From Nephrocerus scutellatus (lineage: Eukaryota > Arthropoda > Insecta > Diptera > Pipunculidae): a stretch of DNA of 64,000 bases. Below, piece after piece: positions 43,130-53,454 of the stretch. Numbering within the stretch: the stretch's first letter is position 1; every line of letters starts with the position of its first letter. Made by a program: the position numbers and the translations under genes. Below the pieces are notes generated by a model. The model was not told where the DNA came from and did not search any database. It saw only the letters and a program-made list of their open reading frames with translations. The stretch spans positions 30,604,669 to 30,668,668 of the forward strand of contig OX352762.1 of NCBI GenBank assembly GCA_947095585.1, in the 5' to 3' direction.

Positions 43130-43846
43130 AAACCACCTTATTTTGAACTGGTTCCCAGAAAGGGTCATTCTTGCTGCTAAAAATGAAGACATCTACGAAA
43201 AAACAAAAAATGCCACTCATTGAATATAAGTCTGTCGATAAAGTAGTAGATCCTGCTGAGAAAGTTAATTATATAACAGAGTTCCTAAAGTCACTTGATT
43301 CGACTGAATTGTCTTTTTCTTAAAGTTGGATCTCCAATTATTTTACTACGGAATATCGACTCACCAAAACTTTACAACGGCACAAGACTGTGCCGAGGGA
43401 GAGGGTGAAACAGTTTTTACCCCACGGATACTACTCATTTCGACGAATCTACCTTTGAGATTTAAGAGGTTGTAATTTCCAGTAAAACTTGCGTTTTCGA
43501 TGACGACCAATAAGTCACATGGACAGTCTATCAAGTACTGCGGAGTATAGATTTGAGATAGCCATGTTTTTCCCACACACAACTTTTTTTTCTTGCTCTA
43601 GGATGGGTTAACCTAAGAATTTTTTTATTATTGCTCCTGAATGAAAAATAAACATTGTATATATTCAAGTTTTGTTTTAAATTATCGTTTTATTTATTTT
43701 TTATAATTTTATAATTTGAATATTGTAGCCAACGTTTACAATAAATATTTTGTAAATAAAATTACTGCGATTTTCTTTTTTCTTCCGCTGCATTTTAGAA
43801 GATTGGGATAAATAAATACATGGGCAACGCCGGGTAACCAGCTAGT
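43130..43846 (+). mobile_element. Helitron remnant: PIF1-like helicase C terminus and CTAG|T end
   Basis: Reads ERVILAAKNEDIYEKTKNAT, then YKSVDKVVDPAEKVNYITEF, LKSLDSTE, a broken 'LK.GSPI.LLRN' segment, AEGEGETVFTPRI, STNLPLRFKRL, FPVKLAFSM.NKSHGQS (helicase motif V-VI region) and SHVFPTH (43150-43585). About 230 bp downstream comes the terminus TGGGCAACGCCGGGTAACCA, GCTAG|T (43821-43846), with the short hairpin-like CGCCGGGTAAC..G before CTAG. The terminus differs from that at 12336, so the two remnants belong to different Helitron families. Stops and a deletion make it non-functional, and no Rep domain is visible upstream. Confidence 0.85.
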
Positions 43847-43986
43847 AGATCTATAAAGACAAGATCTACGAGTGCTACCACGATGCTGCCGCCGCTTAGT
43901 GTTGGCAATATGCGTTCAGAGACAACACAAATGTAAACAAATGTTTTCTATCAAGCAAATTATGTTTAGGACAGATATAAAATTCC

Positions 43987-44301
43987 TAATGATAGCGTGT
44001 GTGCGTCGTGGCTCAGTGGTTAAGTGCATGGATTTCTGAGCAGGGGGTTCGTAGTTCGAATCCCAGGAAACACCAAAAGTATTTTTCACGGTCCTACCTC
44101 TCGCGAATGTCTGTCGAACGTCTGAGAGCAACAACTTGTCACGGAAAGCTTCTCAATTCGCCGTTCGGATACGGCATTAAATTGTAGGTCCCTTTCATTT
44201 GTGTGCAAAAATATACATGCACAACACAAATGGTCGCGAGAAGATAGGCCTTTGACGGCAACGGTCTGTCGCGCCGAATATTTTTATTAATAATGATGGC
44301 G
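43987..44301 (+). mobile_element. tRNA-derived SINE, copy 1, with target-site duplication
   Basis: Element 43998-44290 between direct repeats TAATGATAGCG (43987-43997) and TAATGATGGCG (44291-44301). The head has an RNA polymerase III A box TGGCTCAGTGG (44009-44019) and B box GTTCGAATCCC (44054-44064) spaced as in a tRNA. The tRNA-unrelated body runs AACACC..AAAAGTATTTTTCACGG, CCTCTCGCGAAT, CAACTTGTCACGG and ends CGCGCCGAATATTTTTATTA. It has no coding capacity and would depend on a LINE for movement. Confidence 0.92.
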
Positions 44302-45534
44302 TTAGTGTACCGTTGATACATCATTTGTATTAAAGCATTTTATATTTAAATTAAAAACGTATTTAAAGAATTCTTTAAAGGAGAAATTCTGCATAGATTG
44401 ATTTACAAAATATCTCAAGATATGAACCACGCATCCATCGCAGCAGCATTCAAGCAACTCGTATTTTGTACAATTGTGCAGACAAGTCTGATATTTTTCT
44501 ATTATTATTTTTTTAACTTCAACAAAGTCAAAGTTTTGAAAATACAGATATCAACAATTATTGGTTTGCGTTCTTAACATAAGGAAGTAATCATCAATAA
44601 CATAACACAAAAAATATTGTTGTCTTAAAATTTAAGGATAGGTACTGTATTTTTTGTGTAAATAAAATAATAAAAATAATTATAGAAAAAAAAGAATACA
44701 AAACAAAAAGTTTGTATGAAAACAACAATCGCAATAAAAAGGTTGCTACTTGTCGTTTACAGTGATTTTCAATGTCATGAGAAAATAAGTGTGCAATTTT
44801 CATCAACGACCGATTATAGGAGAGCGGATATCCGGAAAGGTGTCATGCAGCAACAAACAACTAAATCTTTATTATCTAAATCAATTAGCTGATTTCTAAA
44901 CTCCCTCCCACCGTTGTGATTGTTGTGTTATGATGAGCGCTCGTTGTACTGCGATGAGGGTTGGGGCTTAATTTAAACATCGCGTAATGAAGCATCAAAA
45001 GAAAATTGCAACGACTAAATAACCGATGACAGTTTGAAATACGTTTGACTGCATTTGACTTCGACTTTTTACGCCGTAAAACAAACAACAACAATCCCTA
45101 AAGTATATATGATTGAAGTACTTACGCATCGAAGTCTCAGTGCGATGGGACAAAACCGACAACTGTTGGCCCATCGTCCGGCTAAACGGCTGACGCTAAG
45201 GCAGTAATCTGCGCCAATTTAATGACAACATTACTACATACACATAGCAAAGATAATCACTGTAATTGTTAAGTGTAGCACAAAACGGGGCTGGGAAATG
45301 GTGACGAATTGGTGTTACGGGTTGCTTGATAAACGTGATAAATTGAGTGAATCTCCCCTTCAGATTTGGCCAATTTATCAGGAGTCTAGTGCAGCATTAT
45401 GACAGTCGAATAAATGAAGGTCAATTTAATTTTAATAAAAAAGTCATTAAATGATATTTCAATGGCTGAATTATAGACAAGAAAAGGTTTTTTTTTCTTA
45501 ATAAATGAAACCAAGTTAATTGTGCATATATGGC
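44302..45534. other. non-coding stretch, nothing recognised
   Basis: AT-rich, with no recognised element. Confidence 0.4.
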
Positions 45535-45870
45535 TTCGAAAGAACGCGACCAAATAGTATATTATATAACGAGCGAGAAAAGTGTTATCGTGTGCATTAG
45601 AAGCTGCAATTTAACGAGCACGCTAAGCACTTTTTTAAGAGAGAATGAGAATGAGTAATGTACGCTATTTTTTACACGACCAAACCAGTTTTTCTGCTAA
45701 ACCGGTTATGAGCAAAATTACTCTGAGAATGTGTGTTCGCTTTGACTGCAGTAAATAACAAAATTATTTTATATGTTAATTCACTAGAGTGCATAAAGGC
45801 TACTTTCGAAGCTAGTTTATAGTGGATCAAACAGTCATTTTCGTCTATGAGCGAGTGAAAATTAATTTAC
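45535..45870 (+). repeat. dispersed repeat C, copy 2
   Basis: Same order of blocks as 26930-27290 (AGTATATTATATAACGAGCG, GAGCACGCTAAGCACTTTTT, GTACGCTATTTTTTACACGA, GTGTTCGCT, CAGTAAATAACAAAAT, GCTACTTTCGAAGCTAG, CAGTCATTTTCGTCTATGAG). It directly precedes a family B array. Confidence 0.7.
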
Positions 45871-45889
45871 TGAGTTATTTATATCAAGA

Positions 45890-46310
45890 TATAACAATTT
45901 CAAAGTATTTTCGAAATTGGTCCCTGATTTTGAGCCGCTCCCAAAATTTCAGGCCTCTAGGTGGTGGGAAAGGTGGTTAAAAAAGACCTCAAAAAACGAG
46001 AAAATGGCGCGATTTCAACCCATCACACGCGCCACACGTGAAACGCGACACGCGTCATACGCGGAATATAAAAAATGCTATTTTGGACTTAGACACTCAG
46101 AAAATTTCAGCTATCTAGGTCGTGTGGAAAGTGGTTAAAAAGGACCTCAAAAAAGTCGAAAAAAAATTTAAACCATCACACGCGACACACGTCATACGCG
46201 GAATGCTATTTTGGACTTAGAGACTTGCAAAATTTTAGATCTATTATTTAGACCTCAGAGTAGTCGAAAATACAGACAAAAAGGTCAAATCAAGTTAAAT
46301 AAAAGTTTTT
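45890..46310 (-). repeat. family B tandem repeat
   Basis: Units repeat at 45943, 46101 and about 46228 (periods 158 and about 127), each with AAAATTTCAG, CTAGGTCGTGTGGAAAGTGG, TTAAAAAGGACCTC, CATCACACGCG and CACGCGTCATACGCGGAA. Ends at CAAGTTAAATAAAAGTTTTT (46290), the terminus shared with 18127, 49454 and 62647. Confidence 0.85.
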
Positions 46311-46956
46311 ATAAAGAGAAAACAACTTGCAGAACAGTAACTTTTTAAACAGTTGAACACATTTACATATCCATTTGCTGTCAATTTCCCATAGACAACA
46401 GGCAGAAAGCAACATCAACAAATAATTCCTGGGGGTCACAGATCTTACATAGTTTGTCATTATCGTTTTTGTTGGCAAATCGAACTACACAAGAACAGGA
46501 ACATGAAGTTAAGTTTCTGCAGCATCAGATGGCGCTCAGTATTACATAACTAGAATGTACTTGAAGCCCCAAATATGAAGCGTAATTGATGAAAACAAGC
46601 ACTATTTGGAATTGCAGAATGTCTTCAAGCTTTAATGTATGTCTGTGTGTGTATGTGTACCCCTATTATGGTTAGCAAGTTGAACAAAACAATAAGCGAA
46701 TGTGACCACTTACTATTATTATATTGAGCGACTTGAAAAAATTATGTCCGCCTCAACTACTGTCCATCTGAAGTCGAGTCGAAACTTCACACCATTATTC
46801 TTTTTAAAATTGCGCCAAATTGCCATTTGTTATGTCAAATTTATCGAAACAAACAGACAGACAGACAGAGATTTGTTTTTGGTTTTTGTGACTCAGGAGA
46901 TACGGAAATGGGTAAATCTGCAAAAATCCCGAGTTCGAAAATTTTCAAGATTACTA

Positions 46957-46987
46957 TACTTTCTTTTACCTACTATGTAAGAAAGTA
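46957..46987. repeat. imperfect palindrome
   Basis: TACTTTCTTTTAC...GTAAGAAAGTA forms an 11-bp stem (one bulge) with a 7-base loop. It directly precedes a small family A fragment and follows an (ACAG)n tract, so it may be the end of an unidentified element. Confidence 0.6.
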
Positions 46988-47115
46988 AAAAAACAATAAA
47001 ATTTCATGTTAATTCTCAAATCGGAGACAAAATCGGGTTAATTTTGAAGAAATAACGATAACTTTAAATTTTTTACATTGTTGTCACAGATGCACATGTG
47101 TGCAAAATTGGGTTG
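46985..47115 (+). repeat. family A fragment
   Basis: AAAAAAACAATAAAATTTCA, TGTTAATTCTC, AAAATCGGGTTAATTTTGAA and CACATGTGTGCAAAATTGGG are degenerate versions of the junction module and one unit. Confidence 0.5.
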
Positions 47116-47396
47116 AACAAACACACAAACAAACAAAAAATAAACAAACAAAGAAACATTCGGATGCAAAGTTTATATAAAGAGTTCGAAAATAGTGGCG
47201 TTTATGCAAAAGTGCTGGGAAAGTTTCGAAACTAAACTAAACGCCCAATAGAGATAGAGTGGCATAAAGTAAATAAAATGTATACGTAGACTGTTATAAT
47301 TTGATCTAATGCGGCTCTACATGTTGGGTACTTCATACATCAACTAAACCGTATTATGTGTACTTGTAATCTTTTGTTGAGAAAAATTAGGTCGTT

Positions 47397-47473
47397 TTTT
47401 AGGGACGCGCCGAAAATCGAACCCGGTATCCTATTCGAGTGGGAGCCAATAGTTCTAACCAACGCACCACCGA
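47397..47473 (-). ncRNA. tRNA-like sequence (degenerate tRNA or SINE head)
   Basis: The minus strand has GTGGTGCGTTGGTTAGA (A-box-like) and, about 30 bases on, GGGTTCGATTTTC (B-box-like), then GGCGCGTCCCT. Acceptor-stem pairing is poor (5' GTGTCGG against 3' GCGTCCC), so a functional tRNA is unlikely. A SINE head or tRNA pseudogene is more likely. Confidence 0.45.
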
Positions 47474-47474
47474 C

Positions 47475-49450
47475 ACTAACATCAAAAAAAATTATTTTAG
47501 CGAATGAATTGTTGATATCGGACTTTCCATTCTGTAGTTATGCCGGAACAACCCAAATCTCACACCTTCTTAAAATTCTGAGCAATTATTTTTAAAGTTG
47601 CATATGATAATTTGATAATGATTTTAATAGAATAACAAATGACAATTCAAAATTCTGCCAGATCGAAGAAATAACAAATAAAAGATTTCACAAATTGACA
47701 ATTCTGTCCAAATCATAGGAAACTTTCTCATATCCCACTGAGCAAAATTTTATATACAGTGAACTTGGAACAGTTATAATTTTATATTTATGTTTGTTGA
47801 CATTAATGGAAAAAAGGACATTTGCACGAAAAATAGGAAATAAGGGACATTGTACTGTCCTATTTTGTTGTCTATTATACTGTCCTATAATGTCATGGGA
47901 AAAAACAGAACAATCTTGGAAAATACAGGACGGATGGTCACCATACCCAGGGTAGCTCGCATTATCATAATGTATGACCACGTTGCGAGCACAGGCAATT
48001 AAATCATTTAAGCGTAGAAATCCTTTCTGCTAAAATATTGAGTCAAAGCTCAAAAGGAGAAACAATTTCGATGTGATTATTGTATAAACAAAAAATTTTA
48101 TATCGGAGCAAAAATAAATTGGACTGAGAGCTCATTTTTTAGTAAACGAACGATATTTTTGAACTCAGTACAATTTTTTCAGTCAAAAGAATGCCACATA
48201 AGTCAACACATTACAAAGTATCCTTGACAAAAAACTAAGGGCAAGTTGAAATATGAACACAAATTTGCTTTTTGATATATCACAGCTGTGATTTTTGATT
48301 GTTTTTACTTGACATCACTAATTCTTTAGGCGAATAAAAATGTTCTTCAACCATAACAGTCGTTTGCAGAAAAGATGAACTCAAGCCGAATGTTCGAGTC
48401 GCTAATAGGGATATTCATTTTAATTCGAGAAATTATTTGTATTCGTACTTCAACAATAACGTTGTGAAGCTCTATACGGTAAAACACATTTTACAGCGAG
48501 TCCGACGCTCTTTTTATTTCTATATGCCGACATGAGTAATTAAATCCTGCAGAATTTTCCGATAATCAACGGATCACTGAAAACTCAAAACAAACTGTTG
48601 ACATTTTGTGTCGCACATACACATACGTAAAGGATGTTTACATCTAAGACTAATAAGTCATAGCCCAGTTCATATTAAAATGCTGCCAACGATACAAGTT
48701 TCTTAGCCCTGAACAACTAGGATAACAGAGTGCGTTTACCTGTCATTTATTGATGGGATCCCATCGTGCATGCTACGGTCCTTTGTCAGGATGCTGCCAG
48801 GCGTTATCCAAAATCACACCACGAAATGGATTGAACGGAGTACATTTAGCTTTTGACCTGCTTGAACGAATGACTGAACATTATCGTCTTCCACTTTCCC
48901 CATGCAATCTATTGATTTCGAGAAATATGTTCGTGATGTATTGTACCCCACAAGGTATGCACAATGACTCAGTTCTAGTATAGAAACATGCAACTATTTG
49001 CAATGAAATTTAGAAGGGATTTTTCTATTACAATTTTATTTTGGTTCGGGATGTGCATTAGCAGCTAATTTGCAGTAATTTATTGAGAAATTGCAGAACC
49101 ATCGCTTTAACTTTGTTTGAGATTGCAATTATGTATATGTATTTAATCGAAGCTGTTCGAATTTCATTATATGGTCTTTCACTAAAAAATATATAATTGT
49201 CAGTTATGGATTCAATGGTTTACAGCACTGTAGTTACGTTGCCACATTATTTAGGAATATATATGTATGTAGATATATAGATCAATGTAGGATTATACTT
49301 CAGTTCTGGGTAAGTCATAAAGCACTATGCACTACCCACAATAATCTTTTAACAATAACGTTGTATTACTCAATAGTCCATAAAACTACTCGTATTTTAC
49401 CAAATCAAGTAATAACTAGGTATCATCGTTTAATTGTTTATTGAATTATA
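47475..49450. other. non-coding stretch, nothing firm
   Basis: No coding region recognised. Near 47810-47950 there are repeated GGACA/TGTCC-type words (GGGACATTGTACTGTCCTAT, ACAGGACGGATGGTCACCAT) that may be the end of a DNA transposon, but no partner end was found. Confidence 0.35.
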
Positions 49451-49453
49451 TTT

Positions 49454-49478
49454 TGAAAAACTTTTATTTAACTTGACA
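49454..49478 (+). repeat. family B terminus, cut off by a LINE insertion
   Basis: AAAAACTTTTATTTAACTTG is followed at once by LINE-E sequence. The rest of the same B element appears to resume at 50550. Confidence 0.7.
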
Positions 49479-49479
49479 T

Positions 49480-50530
49480 GAACCTTTAGTGGCAACAAGC
49501 AATAATTTGGTTGTTGCGAGTACAAGGTTTGCGCGTAAAAATATCTACAAAGCCACCTGCAAGACAGCATCCACGAATCAGATTCGAGTCAACACGAGTG
49601 CCCTTCGCAGCGAAGAGACCAGAAACAACTACGGTCAAGCGATAGGACTCGCCCTAAATGCAGGGAGACTAAGTCCTGGGGCTGAGATGCCGGGCGTAGA
49701 AGAGAAATGGACACGCCTTAAGAATACTGTCATTAGTACTTCTTAGGCCGTAGTAGTAGAGATCGGAACGACTGGTTCGATGACGAATGTAAGCTAGCGA
49801 TGTACCGAGCAATGCAACAATCTCATAGAACGCGGGCACGTGAAGATGAATATAAAGAGATCAGAAGATATGAAAAAACAGTTCACCGGCGAAAGAAAGC
49901 AGCCTGGGAGAAGAATCTCGCCCGTTAACTAGAACTAGAAGACTGGCCTGCGTCCCCTTCAACCCTCAATTCAAGTAGTGGAGCGCGAATTTGAAGTAGT
50001 GCAATCCTTTAAATATCTTGGGTAAACTGTAGCAGCCGATAACATCATGGAACCAGAAATACGCGCACGGTTGCTTTAAGCCTACTATAGTCTGTCAAGG
50101 CTCTTTAAATCCAGGAACTTAACCATAACATCCAAGACAATGGTCATACACTCATACCTGTACTTACATATGGATCCGAGACTTGGGTGCTTAGCAAAAA
50201 GCAATCTGACCTCTTAGCCGCGTTCAAGAGAAAAGTCTTACGGAGAATTGTTGGCCTCGTATGTGAGGAAGGACGATTCCGGAGACTCTATTATGATGAG
50301 ATCTACGAGCTTGGCCGCGATGTCGACATCGTGAAGAGAATTAAGCTCGGTAGGCTCCGGTGGGCAGGACACCTAGCTCAGATGAGAGAAGATGATCCTG
50401 CTCGGAAATTCCTTAGACCAGGAAGCCCAGAGTTTAGGGATGCCAAACTGGATGACATCGGCTCGAAATAGGGACCGGTGGAGAGATTTTTTTGGGAGCC
50501 AGGACCGGACACCGGTTGTAGAGCCAAATA
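49480..50530 (+). pseudogene. LINE-E copy, internally deleted, nested in family B
   Basis: Starts NNLVVASTRFARKNIYKATC (endonuclease, missing the 'WISPDGRTRNQIDHVLID' segment that is present at 1370-1430), then KTASTNQIRVNTSALRSEET. It ends with a well-kept C terminus: SKKQSDLLAAFKRKVLRRIV, GLVCEEGRFRRLYYDEIYEL, then RIKLGRLRWAGHLAQMREDD and PARKF (50187-50420). This tail, ETW.L....D.L.AFERKVLRRI.G...WR.RYN.EIYELY....VV..IK..RLRW.GH..RM, is a hallmark of this insect endonuclease/RT element group. The RT core is deleted. Confidence 0.8.
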
Positions 50531-50539
50531 TGATGATGA

Positions 50540-50690
50540 ACCTTGGTTGTCTGTTTCTTTCAATTTTTTGAGGTCGTTTTTAACCAACGTTCACACGTCC
50601 TAGAGCGCAGCTCAGACTAAGTCTGGTCCTTCGTGTTTGACGCGTGTAGCGCACGTGAACCGTGTGAAAGTTGGGTTTTATACTTCTTTG
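50540..50690 (+). repeat. family B, part distal to the LINE insertion
   Basis: TTTTTTGAGGTCGTTTTTAA, CACGTCCTAGAGCGCAGCT, TTTGACGCGTGTAGCGCACG and TGAACCGTGTGAAAG match the unit order at 18300-18450. Confidence 0.7.
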
Positions 50691-52370
50691 AGCTGAATCT
50701 CGAAAAACTAAATTTTTTAAAGTGTACTTGTTTTAGTATCATAGTTCAGTATTAAGAACATTATTAGTTTCTAAAACTATACATATTTAAAGATAAGAAC
50801 AATGCATTTAAAGGCATCAGTGTTTTAGAATTTTATCTGAAAATAGGCATTTTTAAAAGCATTCATTTAACTTCACTTGTCCGTTCGTTCACATGTTTTT
50901 ACGCCACAAATCTTGAAACTCGATTTTCTTGAACATCCAGTTGTTCATCACAATGTTATGCTACCAATTAGCGGTTCTTCCGATTATGGACTTGGAATAA
51001 AAAAGCTTCAAGAGTTTGTCTGTACCAAATCTTGAAGTTTATTTAGATCCACTACCCCATATCCATTTAGCTGTTTTAAAATAATATGGGCGGACTAACC
51101 TTTGCATTCACAAAATATTTAATTGGATGCAACTTTGTGCAATAGTGGTTATTGTAAATGTTTCTTTAAAGTGAATATATTATGTACTCGTACATTCCTT
51201 TAAATTTAACAACGACAACACACTCAAGTTCTAAAAATAAAACTGTTCATTTTACAAGCAACGTTCTACGAATATTAAATAACAAAAAAATAACGCGGTT
51301 GACAATCCAATGAGTACTAGAACGGCGATCTTTAGAAACGTACTATGGACAGGTCTTCGGATACTGCCCATTGTTGTATTGCATTTAATTTCATGGGAGG
51401 ATATATTCATTCGTGAACGGCGTCAAACATCAGGCTTAGAGAGTACACCATCGCAGTTCAAAAATAATTAAAACAATAGACAAAAACTGTTCCCGGTGTT
51501 GTGTGGGGTGTGGACAGTGATGGTCATAAGAAATGCTCGGGAGAATCTATTAGCGATTTATGGTTGTATTGAATATTGAATAGTTATAAGCCTATGATTG
51601 TATTTTTATTTTTAAATTCTTTCAATAACGATTTTTCCTGCAACGACTCACAACTCACAACGTCTCCAGCAACTATGTAAAGCCCCATGTAATACCCACG
51701 CCAGTAGTAGTCACGCAAAAATACGACGAAGATGCTTCGCAACCAATGATGCCTCCTGATTGAAACTGAACGTGATCGGAAAATATTCTTTGAATTAATT
51801 TGGTGTTGGTCTTTTACGACTTTGTTTGATTAAAACTCAGCAATGAGGCGAAGTTGTCAGCGGCAGCAACAATAATGAAGGAGAAGAAGCATTGAACAAA
51901 AACCAAATGAGAATATTGACATGTGTACAGTACAAGCTTTGATTCTTTTTCTAAAACCACATATAGCCAAGTGAAAACTGCCTATGGATATACATGTGGG
52001 TTGTTTTTATCGATGTTATGCTTAACGTACAAAGAAAAAAATGTTTGTAAGAAGAAGACACAACTGGATATGGCTTTTCCATTTTTGTAACTTTTGGAAA
52101 CAAACCGAATAATTGTAGCAGTGAAAATTACACAATAGTACATTCACTATTTACACCTGCTGATACTTTACATAATTAAGTAGGTGCTTAGAAAAACTGA
52201 AAATAAAAAAATCTCTGTCTGCCTGTGTCTGTGTGTCTGTCTGCCTGTGTCTGTATGTCTGTCTGTCTGTGTCCACTCTACAGCCCAGACGGCTGAATTT
52301 ATCGGGATAAAAAATTCATATTTAAGCTTTGAAAATTAACACAAATTGTGTCGTCACCTTAAATTTATCA
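50691..52370. other. non-coding stretch with a tetranucleotide repeat
   Basis: No coding region recognised. A (CTGT)n-rich tract lies at 52216-52272, just upstream of the dead mariner. Confidence 0.45.
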
Positions 52371-52374
52371 TTTT

Positions 52375-53454
52375 TTGTCAAGAATCATCTTTCAAAAGAA
52401 CGCACCCAAATTTTCAGACAGATATGTCAAAACTATCACGCAAACCAAACAAAAGCTTGACAAATATTATGGGGACTCTTCACCATCGATTGGAACCATT
52501 CACCACTGGTTTACTCAATTTCGGTGCGGTCGTTCAAGCACAAGTGATGCCGAACTTTCTGGTCGCCCAATTGAGGTCACTACACCAGAAATGGTCGACA
52601 AAATCCATGGTTTGATAATGGACGATCGGCGAATGAAAGTGCGCGAACTTGAAGAGGCCACAGGCTTATCACATGTTTCAGTGATTTCGATTTTACATAA
52701 ATATTTGGACATGAAAAAGCTTTCCGCAAGATGGATGCCGCGTTTGCTCACAATCGACAACGAACGCATTCGTTTGACAACTTCAAAGGTGTGTTTGGTG
52801 ATGTTCCAGAATCATTCGAAAAACTCATAGCCGTGGATGAAACCTGGATTCACCACAACACACCAGAAACCAAGGAACAGTCAAAACAATGGACTTCTCC
52901 TGAAGAATCGAAGTCGACGAGAGCCAAGGTGGGTTTGTCAGCAAACAAGGTCATGGCGACAGTTTTTTGGGATGCCCGCGGTGTTATTCACATCGATTAC
53001 CTTGAAAAGGATAAAACGATCACAGGCGCATATTACGCAGAGCTGCTGGATTGATTCCAAGCCGATTTGAAGCAAAAACGGCCGCATTTGGTGAAGAGAA
53101 AACTTATTTTTCACCAGGACAACGCACCGGCGCACAAGTTCGGAGTCGGAATGGCAAAAATGCCAAATCCAGCATATTCTCCAGATTTAGCCCCCATGCG
53201 ACTATTTATTGTTTCCAGACATGAAGAAATGGCTTGGAAGAGATTTGGGTCGAATGAAGAGGTGATCGCTGAAACAAACGCTTATTTTGAGGTGCTGAGA
53301 AATCGTATTATTTGTAGGGCATCAAAAAATTGGAGAAACGTTGGATGAAGTGTATCGAGATAAAAGGAGACTATGTTGAAACATAAAATGTTTTTATGCC
53401 GTAAAGAGTGTTCCCTTATGTAATTTTTCAGGGACTTATTGACCCACCCTCGTA
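52375..53454 (+). pseudogene. irritans-like mariner, dead, 5' end missing
   Basis: The N-terminal HTH part reads YGDSSPSIGTIHHWFTQFRC and GRPIEVTTPEMVDKIHGLI, then HVSVISILHKYLDMKKLSAR, WMPRLLT. After a frameshift, the core has IAVDETWIHHNTPETKEQSK (first catalytic D), NKVMATVFWDARGVIHIDYL, a TGA, then LIFHQDNAPAHK (second D). The third region reads YSPDLAPMRLFIV, where APxDFFLF is expected, so the third catalytic D is gone. The 3' inverted repeat is intact: on the minus strand it reads CGAGGGTGGGTCAATAAGTC, bordered by TA (53453-53454). No 5' inverted repeat was found, so the copy is 5'-truncated. It cannot be active. Confidence 0.88.

Noticed and set aside
44000..44075. Functional tRNA gene
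   Set aside because: A and B boxes are present, but the same head with a shared non-tRNA body and target duplications occurs at 63 kb, so it is a SINE. Acceptor-stem pairing is also poor.
47810..47950. Possible hAT or other DNA transposon end (ACAGGACGGATGGTCACC)
   Set aside because: No inverted partner or target duplication found in the flanks; left as unassigned.
52216..52272. Possible 5' terminus of the irritans-like mariner in the CTGT-rich tract
   Set aside because: No sequence resembling the intact 3' inverted repeat (CGAGGGTGGGTC) occurs upstream of the coding remnant. The tract is a simple repeat.
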